DNA from: Burkholderiales bacterium
GTDB lineage: Bacteria > Pseudomonadota > Gammaproteobacteria > Burkholderiales > Casimicrobiaceae
NCBI GenBank assembly: GCA_015075645.1
Contig: JABTUF010000005.1
Coordinates: 248,001 to 312,000, forward strand
Direction of reading: 5' to 3'
DNA: 64,000 nucleotides
The position numbers and the translations under genes are program-made. The notes beneath the pieces were generated by a model that saw only the letters and a list, made by a program, of their open reading frames with translations, searched no databases and had not been told where the DNA came from. Below are positions 36,236-46,531 of the stretch, piece after piece (position 1 is the stretch's first letter; every line of letters begins with the position of its first letter).

Positions 36236-37663
36236 ATGACCCGAAGCGTACGCCTCGCGATCCTCGGCGCCGGCACCGCCGGCATGACCGCGCTCGAGGA
36301 GGCGCGGCGGCGCACCGACGACGTCCTGCTGATCAACGACGGCCCCTACGGCACGACCTGCGCGCGGGTCGGCTGCATGCCGTCGAAGGCGCTCGTCGAA
36401 GTCGCGCACGCGTACGCGCGGCGCACCTGGCTCGCCGGTGCCGGCATCCGCGGCGGCACATCGCTCGAACCCGACCTCCCGGCCGTGATGGCGCACGTGC
36501 GTGCGTTGCGCGACCGCTTCACGGCCGGTGCCACCCGGGCGGTGTCGGGACTGGGCGAGCGCAGCATCCATGGCAGGCCGCGCTTCGTCGACGCGCACAC
36601 CCTCGAAGTCAACGGTGAGCGCATCGAGGCCGACGCCTTCGTGATCGCCACCGGATCCCGGCCGATCGTTCCGGAAGCCTGGAAGGCGCTGGGCGATCGC
36701 CTGGTGACTTCCGACGAGGTGTTCGAACTGACCGCGCCCGCGAGACGCGTCGCCGTCGTCGGGCTCGGGCCGATCGGCGTCGAACTCGGCCAGGCGTTCG
36801 CGCACCTGGGCTGCGAAGTGCACGCGTTCACGCGCGGGCCGCACGTGGCCGGCCTGTCCGACCCCGCCGTCAACCAGAGCCTCGTCGACGCGCTCGAGAC
36901 GAGCATGGCGAGCGTCGTGACCGGCGCCGACGTGTCCGTGCAACCGGCCGGCGACAGCGTGCGCGTAACGAGCGGCGCCGGCAGCGTCGAGGTCGACTGG
37001 GTGCTCGCGTCGCTCGGACGCAGCCCGAACCTCGAGGGGCTGGGCCTCGAAAAGCTGGGCGTCGACCTGGACGAGCGCGGCATGCCGGCCTTCGACGCAG
37101 CCACGCTTCGCATCGGCGAGTTGCCGATCTACATCGCCGGCGACGTGAGCGGATTGCGGCCGCTGCTGCACGAGGCCGCCGACGAAGGGCGCATCGCGGC
37201 GTATCACGCGCTCCACCCGAACGCCGAGTGCCTTGCGCGACGCGTGCCCCTCGGGATCGTCTTCACCGAGCCGGGCGCCGGACGGGCGGGCCTCGCGCAC
37301 CGGGAGTTGCCCGGCACCGGTGTGGTCACCGGTGCGGTCGACTTCTCGCGTCAGGGTCGCGCGGTGATGGCCGGGCGCAACGCCGGGCGGCTGCACGTCT
37401 ACGTCGCGTCCGACAGCGGCCGTGTCCTCGGTGCCGAAGCGGTCGCGCCCGATGCCGAGCACCTGCTGCACCTCGTCGCCTGGTCGATCCAGCAAGGCTC
37501 GACCGTCGACGCGATGCTGCAGATGCCGGTCTACCATCCGACCGTCGAGGAAGGTCTCCGTACCGCGCTGCAGGCCGCACGCCGCGAACTCGGACGGAAG
37601 CGCACGCAGCCCGACCTGCCGCTCTGCCGCGAAGCCGCGGATCAGACGCTCGGGTGGTCGTGA
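36236..37663 (+). CDS. dihydrolipoamide dehydrogenase-like flavoprotein disulfide reductase
   Basis: A 475-residue FAD/NAD oxidoreductase. ILGAGTAGM (residues 9-17) binds FAD, the redox pair is Cys42/Cys47 in TCARVGCMPSK, VGLGPIGVELGQ binds NAD(P), GDVSG closes the FAD site, and the C-terminal MPVYHPTVEEGL contains the His-Glu pair. It differs from classical E3 (for example no GGT before the Cys motif) and is not beside pyruvate or 2-oxoglutarate dehydrogenase genes. It may be a mercuric-reductase-like or soluble transhydrogenase-like member. Substrate undetermined. Confidence 0.8.
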   Translation: MTRSVRLAILGAGTAGMTALEEARRRTDDVLLINDGPYGTTCARVGCMPSKALVEVAHAYARRTWLAGAGIRGGTSLEPDLPAVMAHVRALRDRFTAGATRAVSGLGERSIHGRPRFVDAHTLEVNGERIEADAFVIATGSRPIVPEAWKALGDRLVTSDEVFELTAPARRVAVVGLGPIGVELGQAFAHLGCEVHAFTRGPHVAGLSDPAVNQSLVDALETSMASVVTGADVSVQPAGDSVRVTSGAGSVEVDWVLASLGRSPNLEGLGLEKLGVDLDERGMPAFDAATLRIGELPIYIAGDVSGLRPLLHEAADEGRIAAYHALHPNAECLARRVPLGIVFTEPGAGRAGLAHRELPGTGVVTGAVDFSRQGRAVMAGRNAGRLHVYVASDSGRVLGAEAVAPDAEHLLHLVAWSIQQGSTVDAMLQMPVYHPTVEEGLRTALQAARRELGRKRTQPDLPLCREAADQTLGWS

Positions 37664-37709
37664 CCGAGGGAAACGCTGCGCAACCCCGCGACGTGCGCGG
37701 GTTCACGTG

Positions 37710-38303
37710 CTACGCCGCGAGCTTCGCCGCGAACGCGACCAACCGGCGCGCCTGATGCCCGATCGCCGCGCGGTCGTCGTCGGTGAACGGCGCGCCTGCG
37801 TTGTGGCTGAACCCGTAGGGATTGCCGCCGGTCTTGTAGATGACGGGATCGGTGTAACCCGGCGCGACGATGATGCTGCCCCAGTGCATGATCGTCGCGT
37901 AGAACGACATCAGCGTCTGCTCCTGCCCGCCGTGCGCGTTCTGCGCGGAGGTCATCGCGGAGACCGCCTTGTTGGACAGCGCACCCTTGGCCCACAGGCC
38001 GCCGAGCGTGTCGATGAACGCGCGCATCTGGCTCGCCTGCACGCCGAAGCGCGTCGGCGCCGAGAACAGGTAGGCATCGGCCCACTCCATGTCCGCGGGT
38101 GTCGCGACCGGAACGTGCGCGGTCTTCTGTGCCGTCGCCTTCCACGCATCGACCTTGTTCACCACGTCCGCGGGCGCGGTCTCGGGCACCTTCACGAGCC
38201 GCACCTCGGCGCCCGCGGCTTTCGCGGCTTCCGCGGCGATCGAAGCCATCTCGTGGTTGGCACCGTAGGTCGAGTAGTAGACGACGGCGAGCTTGACACC
38301 CAT
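37710..38303 (-). CDS. wrbA: NAD(P)H:quinone oxidoreductase, WrbA type
   Basis: A 197-residue flavodoxin-like FMN enzyme that reduces quinones by two electrons. [14 protein letters not shown] is the FMN phosphate loop, [19 protein letters not shown] the isoalloxazine loop, and [14 protein letters not shown] the third FMN loop, as in WrbA. AGGAG precedes the ATG by about 9 bases. Divergent from katA, which suggests an oxidative stress locus. Confidence 0.93.
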   Translation of the reverse strand: MGVKLAVVYYSTYGANHEMASIAAEAAKAAGAEVRLVKVPETAPADVVNKVDAWKATAQKTAHVPVATPADMEWADAYLFSAPTRFGVQASQMRAFIDTLGGLWAKGALSNKAVSAMTSAQNAHGGQEQTLMSFYATIMHWGSIIVAPGYTDPVIYKTGGNPYGFSHNAGAPFTDDDRAAIGHQARRLVAFAAKLAA

Positions 38304-38725
38304 GGTTCTCTCCTTGCGTGAACGTGAATCGGCTGGGGCGGACTGCCGATAGAGTCTAGCCGAAAGCTTCCGGGCCATCGGCAGCGTACGCGCGCCGAGG
38401 GCGCCGATCCGAAGGGCGATCCGATCCCGGCCGTGAATCTCCGCGGGCTGGACGGCGCGGCCCCCAGGTTCGTCGCCGTCACGGAGCGCGACGGCCGCGC
38501 GCAGCAGCGAACGAGCGTCGTTGCACGCGGCGGCCGTCGTGTGCGGCGGGCGCGCTATGATCGGACGGGGACGCTCGAGATCCGCCATTCGCGCCGCCCC
38601 GGCCCGCCCCCCACGCGGCCCGGGCGGCGAGCCGCCGCAACGCGCCCCGCCCCGATCCCCTGCCGCGCCCGGGACCCGGCTCTCCCCGGGCGCCGTTCCA
38701 CGCCCGAGCCTCGAAGGAGCACGCT
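38304..38725. other. wrbA-katA divergent intergenic region
   Basis: A 422-base gap without a convincing gene. Near wrbA a dyad CTGCCGAT...ATCGGCAG (about 38343-38385) is visible, and on the plus strand TATGAT at 38556-38561 is the best -10 candidate for katA, about 165 bases before its start. No clear OxyR or Fur site was found by eye. Confidence 0.45.
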
Positions 38726-40183
38726 GTGACCGATCGAAAGAAACTCACCACTGCATTCGGATGTCCGGTGGCGGACAACCAGAACACGATGACCGTCGGC
38801 CCGCGCGGCCCGGTCCTGCTGCAGGACGTCTGGCTGCTCGAAAAGCTCGCGCACTTCGACCGCGAGGTGATTCCCGAGCGGCGCATGCACGCCAAGGGCT
38901 CGGGCGCGTACGGGACGTTCACCGTCACCCACGACATCACCCGCTACACGCGGGCGAGGCTCTTCTCGAAGGTCGGCCAGAAGACCGACCTGTTCGCGCG
39001 CTTCACCACCGTCGCCGGCGAGCGCGGCGCGGCCGACGCCGAGCGCGACATCCGCGGCTTCGCGGTGAAGTTCTACACCGAGGAGGGCAACTGGGACATG
39101 GTCGGCAACAACACGCCGGTCTTCTTCCTGCGCGACCCGCTCAAGTTCCCCGACCTCAACCACGCGGTCAAGCGCGACCCGCGCACCAACCTGCGCTCGG
39201 CGCAGAACAACTGGGACTTCTGGACCTCGCTCCCCGAGGCGCTGCACCAGGTCACGATCGTCATGTCGGATCGCGGCATCCCGGCGAGCTACCGCACGAT
39301 GCACGGCTTCGGCTCGCACACCTTCAGCTTCATCAACGCGAGGCAGGAGCGGTTCTGGGTGAAGTTCCACTTCAAGTCGCAGCAGGGCGTGAAGAACCTC
39401 ACCGACGCCGAGGCCGAGGCGATCGTCGGCAAGGACCGCGAGAGCCACCAGAAGGACCTCTACGAGGCGATCGAGCGCGGCGAGCATCCGAAGTGGACGC
39501 TGAAGATCCAGGTCATGCCCGAGAAGGACGCCGCGAAGACGCCGTACAACCCGTTCGACCTGACCAAGGTCTGGCCGCACAAGGACTATCCGCTGATCGA
39601 CGTCGGCGTGATGGAACTCAACCGCAACCCGGAGAACTTCTTCGCCGAGGTCGAGCAGTCGGCGTTCAACCCCGCGAGCATCGTCCCGGGCATCGGTTTC
39701 TCGCCGGACAAGATGCTGCAGGCGCGCCTGTTCTCCTATGGCGACGCGCAGCGCTACCGACTGGGCGTCAACCACTACCAGATCCCGGTCAACGCGCCGC
39801 GCTGCCCGGCGCACGGCTACCACCGCGACGGCGCGATGCGGGTCGACGGCAACTTCGGCAGCACCAAGGGCTACGAGCCGAACACGCTCGGCGAGTGGCA
39901 GGAACAGCCGGATTTCCGCGAGCCTCCGCTCACGACCGAAGGCGCGGCCGACCACTGGAACCACCGCGCCGACGAGGACTACTACTCTCAACCCGGCGCG
40001 TTGTTCCGCCTGATGAACGCGGCGCAGCGCCAGGCGCTGTTCGACAACACCGCGCGCGCGATCGGCGGGGCCTCGCGCGACGTGCAGTTGCGGCACGTCC
40101 GCCATTGCGGAAAGGCCGATCCGGCCTACGGCGCAGGCGTCGCGAAGGCGCTCGGCATCCCGATGACCGACGTGGGCGACTGA
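38726..40183 (+). CDS. katA: catalase, monofunctional haem type
   Basis: A 485-residue small-subunit catalase that dismutates hydrogen peroxide. The distal His55 is in [13 protein letters not shown], the distal Asn in [10 protein letters not shown] near 128, and the haem-ligand Tyr in [14 protein letters not shown] near 338. Length places it in clade 3. GTG at 38726 was chosen because AAGGAG stands 8 bases before it and no ATG fits. A GC hairpin follows the stop. Confidence 0.96.
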   Translation: MTDRKKLTTAFGCPVADNQNTMTVGPRGPVLLQDVWLLEKLAHFDREVIPERRMHAKGSGAYGTFTVTHDITRYTRARLFSKVGQKTDLFARFTTVAGERGAADAERDIRGFAVKFYTEEGNWDMVGNNTPVFFLRDPLKFPDLNHAVKRDPRTNLRSAQNNWDFWTSLPEALHQVTIVMSDRGIPASYRTMHGFGSHTFSFINARQERFWVKFHFKSQQGVKNLTDAEAEAIVGKDRESHQKDLYEAIERGEHPKWTLKIQVMPEKDAAKTPYNPFDLTKVWPHKDYPLIDVGVMELNRNPENFFAEVEQSAFNPASIVPGIGFSPDKMLQARLFSYGDAQRYRLGVNHYQIPVNAPRCPAHGYHRDGAMRVDGNFGSTKGYEPNTLGEWQEQPDFREPPLTTEGAADHWNHRADEDYYSQPGALFRLMNAAQRQALFDNTARAIGGASRDVQLRHVRHCGKADPAYGAGVAKALGIPMTDVGD

Positions 40184-40193
40184 CGCAGGCACT

Positions 40194-40220
40194 CCGGGGC
40201 GCCGCGTTCCGGCGCCCCGG
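40194..40220 (+). terminator. GC-rich hairpin after katA
   Basis: CCGGGGCGCC (40194-40203) pairs perfectly with GGCGCCCCGG (40211-40220) across a 7-base loop, starting 11 bases after the katA stop. No run of T follows, so it is at best a weak intrinsic terminator or an mRNA-stabilising hairpin. Confidence 0.5.
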
Positions 40221-40349
40221 TAGATTCAGACGGCGCAAGGAAATCCGACAACGCGGCGTTCGCCCGGCGCCATGCACGACCTCGCGGCATACCGTCGCAA
40301 CGCATGGGCGCCCGGATGAGAGAATGTCCGGGCGCACCCGAATGCGACC

Positions 40350-40961
40350 ATGGACCTCCACGTCTGGCTCATCTACTTCCTCGCGGCGCTCGGCCTGTCG
40401 CTCTCGCCGGGGCCCAACAGCCTGCTCGCGCTCACCCACGGCGCCCTGCACGGCCGCCGCCGGGCGCTCTACACGCTCGGTGGAGGCGCGCTGGGTTTCG
40501 TCACGATCATCGCGCTGTCGATGTTCGGCATCGGCGCGCTGCTCAAGGCCTCGCTCGTCTGGCTGACGGTGCTCAAGTGGCTCGGCGGGGCCTACCTCGT
40601 CTGGCTCGGAATCCAGGTGTGGCGCGCGCCGCCGATCAGGATCGAACGCGGCGGCACGCCACCCGCGGCGAACAACGGTTCGCTGTTCCGCCAGGGTTTC
40701 CTCGCGGCGGCCACCAATCCCAAGGGCATCCTGTTCTTCGCGGCGTTCCTGCCGCAGTTCGTCGATCCGGCGCGCAACGTCTTCGTCCAGTTCCTCGTGA
40801 TGGCCGCGACGTTCGTGGCCATCGAGCTGGTCACCGAGTTCCTGCTCGCGAGCCTGGCGCACCGCGTCACCGGGTGGCTCGCGCGCATCGGCCGGACGTT
40901 CAACCGCGCCTGCGGCGGCGTCTTCATCGCCATCGGCGCCTGGCTCCCTTTGCGGGCCTGA
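40350..40961 (+). CDS. LysE/RhtB family exporter
   Basis: A 203-residue inner-membrane exporter with about six helices. LSLSPGPNSLLALTHGALHG is the N-terminal signature and ATNPKGILFFAAFLPQFVDP the central one. Family members export homoserine, threonine, leucine or other amino acids; the substrate here cannot be told. A second family member follows 112 bases later. Confidence 0.88.
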   Translation: MDLHVWLIYFLAALGLSLSPGPNSLLALTHGALHGRRRALYTLGGGALGFVTIIALSMFGIGALLKASLVWLTVLKWLGGAYLVWLGIQVWRAPPIRIERGGTPPAANNGSLFRQGFLAAATNPKGILFFAAFLPQFVDPARNVFVQFLVMAATFVAIELVTEFLLASLAHRVTGWLARIGRTFNRACGGVFIAIGAWLPLRA

Positions 40962-41073
40962 GCCGGGGCGGTTCGCCCGTGGCGACCGCCGTCCGGCCAT
41001 CGTCGGCAGCGATGTCGGCGCGCCGCGCGTCCGGACCTGCTATCGTTGCGTCGCGCCTCGCCTCGGAGCCCCC

Positions 41074-41688
41074 ATGATCGGTCCCGAATTCCTGCTCACC
41101 TCGCTCGTCGTCGTGCTGATCCCGGGCACCGGCGTGATCTACACGGTGTCCACCGGCCTGATCGGGGGACGCCGCGCGAGCGTGTGGGCGAGCCTCGGCT
41201 GCACCGCCGGCATCCTCCCGCACCTCGCGGCCACGACACTCGGTCTCGCGGCGATGATGCACGCGAGCGCGCTCGCGTTCCAGGCGCTCAAGTTCGCCGG
41301 CGTCGCCTACCTCTTCTACCTGGCCTTCGCGACGTGGCGCGACCGGTCAGCATTCGTGGTCGACGGCAGCGTGGCGAAGGCGAGTGCGACCTCGATCGTG
41401 ACCCGCGGGGTCCTGCTCAACATCCTGAATCCCAAGCTCACGCTGTTCTTCCTCGCGTTCCTGCCGCAGTTCGTCGACCCGGGCGCGAGCGCGCCGACGA
41501 CGCAACTCCTGAAGCTCAGCGCGGTGTTCATGGGCATGACCTTCGCCGTCTTCGTCGTCTACGGGTTGATCGCGCATGCGTTCCGCCGGCGGGTGATCGA
41601 GTCCGCAAAGGTCCAGGACCGGCTCCGGGTCGGCTTCGCGGCGGCCTTCGCCGGGCTCGGCGCGAAGCTCGCGCTGGGCGAGCGCTGA
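41074..41688 (+). CDS. LysE/RhtB family exporter, second copy
   Basis: A 204-residue protein with about six helices, showing VVLIPGTGVIYTVSTGLIGG at the N-terminus and LLNILNPKLTLFFLAFLPQFVDPG in the centre (shown in parts). SPGPN of the first copy is replaced by IPGTG, so the two differ at the likely substrate entry region and may export different amino acids. Tandem with the upstream exporter but distinctly diverged. Confidence 0.87.
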   Translation: MIGPEFLLTSLVVVLIPGTGVIYTVSTGLIGGRRASVWASLGCTAGILPHLAATTLGLAAMMHASALAFQALKFAGVAYLFYLAFATWRDRSAFVVDGSVAKASATSIVTRGVLLNILNPKLTLFFLAFLPQFVDPGASAPTTQLLKLSAVFMGMTFAVFVVYGLIAHAFRRRVIESAKVQDRLRVGFAAAFAGLGAKLALGER

Positions 41689-41732
41689 CGCGAGGCACGC
41701 GTTCCGCGAACCCGGAACAGGATGGGCCGTCG

Positions 41733-42131
41733 ATGCGAATCGCCAGCGACCGGTCGGACGCCTGGATCGCGTTCGAGCCGATGCCCGAGATCGGCGCGAG
41801 CAGCTTCTGGATCGCGGCTTCGCTCGGCGGCCGCGAAGTGTCGTACGGGGACATCGCGCTCCTCCGGAAGGACGCGTTTCTCCGCGATCTCCAGGACGCG
41901 AAGGCGGCGGGCTCGGGACGCGTCACGCTCGAAGGCACCTACGACTTCCGCCTGACCGTGCGCTTCGCCGCCGGTCGACCGCCCGTCGTTGCGTTCTACC
42001 TCGCCGAATGCCTGTCGCCTGCGGAGCCGGGCGAGCGGGACTTCATGCGGCTCGCGCTCCAGGGGAGCTTCCCACTGTCGAGCGAGCACGGCGAACGGCT
42101 CGCCGGCGACTTCCGCGCGCTGCTGGGATGA
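41733..42131 (+). CDS. uncharacterised 132-residue protein
   Basis: I do not recognise this protein with confidence. It is soluble, without signal peptide or membrane segment, and predicted mostly beta: alternating segments such as SSFWIAASLGGREVSYGD, GRVTLEGTYDFRLTVRF and PPVVAFYLAECLSPAEPGE. The layout recalls small beta-rich immunity or DUF6228-like proteins, but no motif proves it. It follows the second LysE gene by 44 bases. Codon use is like its neighbours. Confidence 0.65.
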   Translation: MRIASDRSDAWIAFEPMPEIGASSFWIAASLGGREVSYGDIALLRKDAFLRDLQDAKAAGSGRVTLEGTYDFRLTVRFAAGRPPVVAFYLAECLSPAEPGERDFMRLALQGSFPLSSEHGERLAGDFRALLG

Positions 42132-42292
42132 TCGGCTTGGTGCCCGCGAACGCGGGAGCAGGTTCTGCCGCCCCGACAGCCCCCGGCTCCGCGCCCGCGC
42201 GCATCACGAGACCGACGGCCCGACGCGGAACCTGACCTTCGAACCGCTCGCGCGCCCTCCCCGAATCCCCGATCACCACGAGCCCCGGCCCG

Positions 42293-42934
42293 ATGTACAA
42301 CCCCGCGCACTTCGAATGCCGCGACACCGCTGAACTCCACGCACTGATCGCCGACCATCCGCTGGGCGCGCTCGTCGTGCGGGGCCGTCAAGGACTCGAC
42401 GCGAACCACCTGCCGTTCGAACTCCTGCCCGGCGAGGGATCGCAAGGCGCGCTGATCGGGCACGTCGCGCGCGCCAATCCGGTGTGGCAGGAACTGCGCG
42501 ACGGTGACGAGGCGCTCGTGATCTTCCGCGCCGAGCACGCGTACGTCTCGCCGAACTGGTATCCGAGCAAGCACGAGGCGCACCGGCAGGTGCCGACCTG
42601 GAACTACCGCGTCGTGCACGTCCACGGCCGCGTGCGCGTGCGCGACGACGAACGGTTCGTGCGCGGCGTCGTCGCGCGGCTCACGCGCCGCCACGAGGCG
42701 CGCACCGGCGACCCGGATCCGTGGAAGATGGGCGACGCCGACCCCGCCTACCTGGACGAGATGCTCACGCGCATCGTCGGCATCGAAGTCGCCGTCGAGC
42801 GCATCGTCGGCAAATGGAAGCTCTCGCAGAACAAGGACGAACGCGACCGGCGCGCCGCCGCCGACGCGCTCGACGCGCACGGGCAGGCTCCGCTCGCTTC
42901 CGCGATGCGCGACACGCTGCCGGGCGCTCCCTGA
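42293..42934 (+). CDS. FMN-binding negative transcriptional regulator, PaiB-like
   Basis: A 213-residue protein with the PaiB opening MYNPAHFECRD, then a split-barrel flavin fold: GALVVRGRQGLDANHLPFEL, HVARANPVWQEL, VIFRAEHAYVSPNWYPSK and TWNYRVVHVHGRVRV. PaiB of Bacillus affects sporulation and protease genes; most homologues are of unknown role and may simply bind FMN. It stands alone before the nap genes. Confidence 0.88.
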   Translation: MYNPAHFECRDTAELHALIADHPLGALVVRGRQGLDANHLPFELLPGEGSQGALIGHVARANPVWQELRDGDEALVIFRAEHAYVSPNWYPSKHEAHRQVPTWNYRVVHVHGRVRVRDDERFVRGVVARLTRRHEARTGDPDPWKMGDADPAYLDEMLTRIVGIEVAVERIVGKWKLSQNKDERDRRAAADALDAHGQAPLASAMRDTLPGAP

Positions 42935-43121
42935 CGCGATCGCGGCGCACGATTCGTCCGCCACCCTCCACGCGAGTTGCCCGGTCGACGCGACGGCGAC
43001 CCGTGGCAATCGCGCGGCGTTTGCGGCACACTTCGGCCGCAGCAGGCTCGGTCGATCGCGCGGCGTTCCGCCGAAGCCTTGCATTTCTCGACAACCGGCC
43101 AGCGCCAGCCCGGGGAAGCGG

Positions 43122-43280
43122 ATGTCCGAAGGCGAGATCGAGAGCAGCCGTCGCGAGGAGCTTCGCAGCTTCCTCTTCCTGACCGTCGTCATGGTGCCGG
43201 TGCTGTCGGTGCTGATCGTCTCCGGCTACGGATTCGCCGTCTGGATGTTCCAGCTCGTCGCGGGCCCTCCGACCGGATGA
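43122..43280 (+). CDS. napE: periplasmic nitrate reductase subunit NapE
   Basis: A 52-residue single-span membrane protein. REELRSFLFLTVVMVPVLSV starts the helix and YGFAVWMFQLVAGPP ends it, the NapE signature. Its exact role in periplasmic nitrate reduction is not settled. GGGGA lies about 7 bases before the ATG. Its stop overlaps the napD start (ATGA), so it opens the napEDABC operon. Confidence 0.88.
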   Translation: MSEGEIESSRREELRSFLFLTVVMVPVLSVLIVSGYGFAVWMFQLVAGPPTG

Positions 43281-43585
43281 ACACATCCGCCTCCGCCGAA
43301 GTGCACATCGCCGGGCTGGTCGTGCACGCCTGGCCGCAAGCCGTTGCGCAAGTCGCCCGGGCGGTACGAGCCGTCCCGGGAGCGGACGTCCACGCCTCCA
43401 GCGCCGACGGCAGGCTCGTCGTGACGCTCGAAGGTCCGGGCGAGGCCGCCATCGCCGACGCGCTCGTCCGCATCCAGACGCTCGACGGCGTACTCGCGGC
43501 CTCGCTCGTCTACCAGCACGGCGAGAGCTCTGCCGCCATGGATACCGAGGTGGAACTTGAAGATCACGCGCCGAACCTTCGTTAA
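43277..43585 (+). CDS. napD: NapD, chaperone for NapA Tat signal
   Basis: A 102-residue ferredoxin-like-fold protein that binds the NapA Tat signal and delays export until the cofactor is inserted. [18 protein letters not shown] and [13 protein letters not shown] are typical NapD strands. It overlaps napE by 4 bases at its start, and napA begins 29 bases before its end. Confidence 0.9.
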   Translation: MNTSASAEVHIAGLVVHAWPQAVAQVARAVRAVPGADVHASSADGRLVVTLEGPGEAAIADALVRIQTLDGVLAASLVYQHGESSAAMDTEVELEDHAPNLR

Positions 43586-46061
43586 GCAATCGGCAGCGGC
43601 AGCGGCTGCCGCCGTGGCCGGCGTACCGCTGCCCGGCGCCGCGCAGAACGTCGTCACCGATGCGTCGCTCACGCGGCTCAAGTGGTCGAAGGCGCCGTGC
43701 CGGTTCTGCGGCACCGGCTGCGGCGTCAACGTCGCGGTCAAGGACGGCCGCGTGGTCGCCACCCACGGCGACATCAACAGCGAGGTCAATCGCGGGCTGA
43801 ACTGCGTCAAGGGCTACTTCCTCTCCAAGATCATGTACGGCGAGGACCGGCTCACGACGCCGCTCCTGCGCATGAAGGACGGCAAGTACGACAAGAACGG
43901 CGAGTTCGCCCCGGTGTCGTGGGACCGCGCGTTCGACGAGATGGCCGCGCAGTGGAAGCGCACGCTGAAGGAGAAGGGGCCGACCGCGGTCGGCATGTTC
44001 GGCTCCGGCCAGTGGACGGTGTTCGAGGGCTACGCGGCGCTGAAGCTGATGAAGGCGGGCTTCCGCAGCAACAACATCGACCCGAACGCCCGCCATTGCA
44101 TGGCCTCCGCGGTGCAGGGCTTCATGCGCACCTTCGGCATGGACGAACCGATGGGCTGCTACGACGACATCGAGCACGCCGACGCGTTCGTGCTGTGGGG
44201 CTCGAACATGGCGGAGATGCATCCGATCCTGTGGACCCGGGTCACCGACCGCCGCCTGTCCGCGCCGCGCACGAAGGTCGCGGTCCTCTCCGTGTTCGAG
44301 CACCGCAGCTTCGAGCTGGCCGACATCCCGGTCATCTTCAAGCCGCAGACCGACCTCGCGATCCTCAACCACATCGCGAACGCGATCATCCGCAGCAACC
44401 GGGTCAACCGGGAGTTCGTCGACCGCCACACGACGTTCAAGCTCGGCAACGACGACATCGGCTACGGGCTGCGCCCGGAGGATCCGCGCCAGAAGGCGGC
44501 GAAGAACGCCGGCGAGGCGGGCGGCGGCAAGCCGATGACCTTCGACGAGTACGCGAAGTACGTCTCGAAATACGACGCCGCGTACGTGACCCGGCTCTCC
44601 GGCGTGCCGAAGGCGCAGCTCGACAAGCTGGTCGAGCTCTACGCGGACCCGAAGGTGCGCGTGATGTCGTTCTGGACCATGGGCTTCAACCAGCACACGC
44701 GCGGCGTGTGGTGCAACAACCTCGTCTACAACCTGCACCTGCTGACCGGCAAGATCTCGACGCCCGGCAACAGCCCGTTCTCGCTCACCGGCCAGCCGTC
44801 GGCCTGCGGAACCGCGCGCGAGGTCGGCACGTTCTCGCACCGGCTGCCCGCCGACATGGTCGTCGCGAATCCGAAGCATCGGGCCGAGGCCGAGCGCATC
44901 TGGAAGCTCCCGGCCGGCACGATCCCCGACAAGCCCGGCTACCACGCGGTGCTGCAGAACCGGATGCTCAAGGACGGCAAGCTCAACTGCTACTGGGTCC
45001 AGGTCAACAACAACATGCAGGCGGCCGCCAACCTGATGCAGGAGGGCCTGCCCGGCTACCGCAATCCGGCGAACTTCATCGTCGTGTCGGACGCGTACCC
45101 GACGGTCACGACGCTGATGGCCGACCTGGTGCTGCCGACCGCGATGTGGGTCGAGAAGGAAGGCGCGTACGGCAACGCCGAGCGGCGCACGCAGTTCTGG
45201 CACCAGTTGGTCGACGCGCCGGGCGAGTCGCGCTCCGACCTCTGGCAACTCGTCGAGTTCAGCAAGCGGTTCAAGGTCGAGGAGGTCTGGCCCGCCGAGC
45301 TGATCGCGAAGAAGCCGGAACTCGCCGGCAAGACGCTCTACGACGTGCTCTACCGCAACGGCAACGTCGACCGCTTCCCGCTCGCGCAGGTCGACGCGGG
45401 CTACGCGAACGCCGAGGCGAAGGCGTTCGGCTTCTACCTGCAGAAGGGCCTCTTCGAGGAGTACGCGACCTTCGGCCGCGGCCACGGCCACGACCTCGCG
45501 CCGTTCGACGTCTACCACGAGGCGCGCGGCCTGCGCTGGCCGGTCGTCGACGGCAAGGAGACGCGCTGGCGCTACCGCGAGGGCACCGACCCCTACGTCA
45601 GGAAGGGCGCGGGCTTCCAGTTCTACGGCAATCCCGACGGTCGGGCCGTGATCTGGGCCCTCCCCTACGAGCCGGCGGCCGAATCGCCGGACAGCGAGTA
45701 TCCGTTCTGGCTCTCCACCGGCCGCGTGCTCGAGCACTGGCACTCGGGCTCGATGACGCGGCGGGTGCCCGAGCTCTACCGCGCGTTCCCCAACGCCGTC
45801 GTGTACCTGCACCCCGAGGACGCGAAGGCGCTCGGCGTGCGCCGCGGCAGCGAGGTGAAGATCGTCTCGCGGCGCGGGGAGATGCGCACGCGCGTCGAGA
45901 CGCGCGGGCGCAACAGCGTGCCGCGCGGCCTCGTGTTCGTGCCGTGGTTCGACGCCTCGCAGCTCATCAACAAGGTGACGCTCGACGCGACCGATCCGAT
46001 TTCGCTCCAGACCGACTTCAAGAAGTGCGCGGTCCGGATCGAGAAGGTGGGAGACGCATGA
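43557..46061 (+). CDS. napA: periplasmic nitrate reductase catalytic subunit NapA
   Basis: An 834-residue molybdenum enzyme that reduces nitrate to nitrite in the periplasm. The Tat signal [16 protein letters not shown] occupies residues 4-19. Cys48, Cys51, Cys55 and Cys83 hold one 4Fe-4S cluster. Cys181 in [12 protein letters not shown] matches the molybdenum ligand. The length is typical. TTG at 43557 is the only workable start before the Tat motif; GAGGTGG just upstream may be its ribosome binding site, and the start is nested in napD. The stop overlaps the napB start. Confidence 0.96.
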   Translation: MKITRRTFVKQSAAAAAAAVAGVPLPGAAQNVVTDASLTRLKWSKAPCRFCGTGCGVNVAVKDGRVVATHGDINSEVNRGLNCVKGYFLSKIMYGEDRLTTPLLRMKDGKYDKNGEFAPVSWDRAFDEMAAQWKRTLKEKGPTAVGMFGSGQWTVFEGYAALKLMKAGFRSNNIDPNARHCMASAVQGFMRTFGMDEPMGCYDDIEHADAFVLWGSNMAEMHPILWTRVTDRRLSAPRTKVAVLSVFEHRSFELADIPVIFKPQTDLAILNHIANAIIRSNRVNREFVDRHTTFKLGNDDIGYGLRPEDPRQKAAKNAGEAGGGKPMTFDEYAKYVSKYDAAYVTRLSGVPKAQLDKLVELYADPKVRVMSFWTMGFNQHTRGVWCNNLVYNLHLLTGKISTPGNSPFSLTGQPSACGTAREVGTFSHRLPADMVVANPKHRAEAERIWKLPAGTIPDKPGYHAVLQNRMLKDGKLNCYWVQVNNNMQAAANLMQEGLPGYRNPANFIVVSDAYPTVTTLMADLVLPTAMWVEKEGAYGNAERRTQFWHQLVDAPGESRSDLWQLVEFSKRFKVEEVWPAELIAKKPELAGKTLYDVLYRNGNVDRFPLAQVDAGYANAEAKAFGFYLQKGLFEEYATFGRGHGHDLAPFDVYHEARGLRWPVVDGKETRWRYREGTDPYVRKGAGFQFYGNPDGRAVIWALPYEPAAESPDSEYPFWLSTGRVLEHWHSGSMTRRVPELYRAFPNAVVYLHPEDAKALGVRRGSEVKIVSRRGEMRTRVETRGRNSVPRGLVFVPWFDASQLINKVTLDATDPISLQTDFKKCAVRIEKVGDA

Positions 46062-46528
46062 TGCGCGCGATCCTTCTGGCCGCCGTCGCGGCGTTCGCCG
46101 CGTTCGCCGCGCTGGCGCAGTCCCCGCTGACCGACCGCCTGCGCGGCACGACGCCGGTCGCCGACGAAACCCGCCCGCCTCCGCTCGGCAACGCCGAGAA
46201 CCGCGACCTGCGCCGCGAGCGCTCGTACTCGATGCAGCCGCCGACGATCCCGCACAAGATCGACGGCTACCAGGTCGACCTCAACGTCAACGCCTGCCTC
46301 GGCTGCCACAGCCGCGGTCGCGCGCCGGTGACGCAGGCGGTCGCGGTGAGCGTCAGCCACTACATGGACCGGGACGGCAACTTCCTGGCCGAGATCTCGC
46401 CGCGGCGCTATTTCTGCGAGCAGTGCCACGTGCCGCAGGAGGACGCGAAGCCGCTGGTCGGCAACCGTTTCGTCGACGTCGACGAGATCCTGCGCGGCGG
46501 CGCCGCGGCCGGCGCGCAGAAGAAATAG
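46058..46528 (+). CDS. napB: NapB, dihaem cytochrome c subunit
   Basis: A 156-residue periplasmic electron-transfer subunit with signal peptide ending near ALAQ. Haem motifs are CLGCH (about residue 79) and CEQCH (about 121), each followed by the typical NapB sequence ([11 protein letters not shown]). It passes electrons from NapC to NapA. The start overlaps the napA stop (ATGATG); the second ATG at 46061 is also possible. Confidence 0.94.
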   Translation: MMRAILLAAVAAFAAFAALAQSPLTDRLRGTTPVADETRPPPLGNAENRDLRRERSYSMQPPTIPHKIDGYQVDLNVNACLGCHSRGRAPVTQAVAVSVSHYMDRDGNFLAEISPRRYFCEQCHVPQEDAKPLVGNRFVDVDEILRGGAAAGAQKK

Positions 46529-46531
46529 GCG

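Noticed and set aside
37664..37709. Terminator between the flavoprotein gene and wrbA
   Set aside because: The possible stem (AACCCCGCG with CGCGGGTT) has a bulge and no T run; too weak to report.
42935..43121. FNR-type site upstream of napE
   Set aside because: No TTGAT-N4-ATCAA-like sequence with acceptable match was found by eye.
42765..45812. Thousand-codon open frame opposite napA
   Set aside because: Same antisense shadow effect; it runs across several true genes (napA, napD, napE and the PaiB-like gene) and has no recognisable domain.
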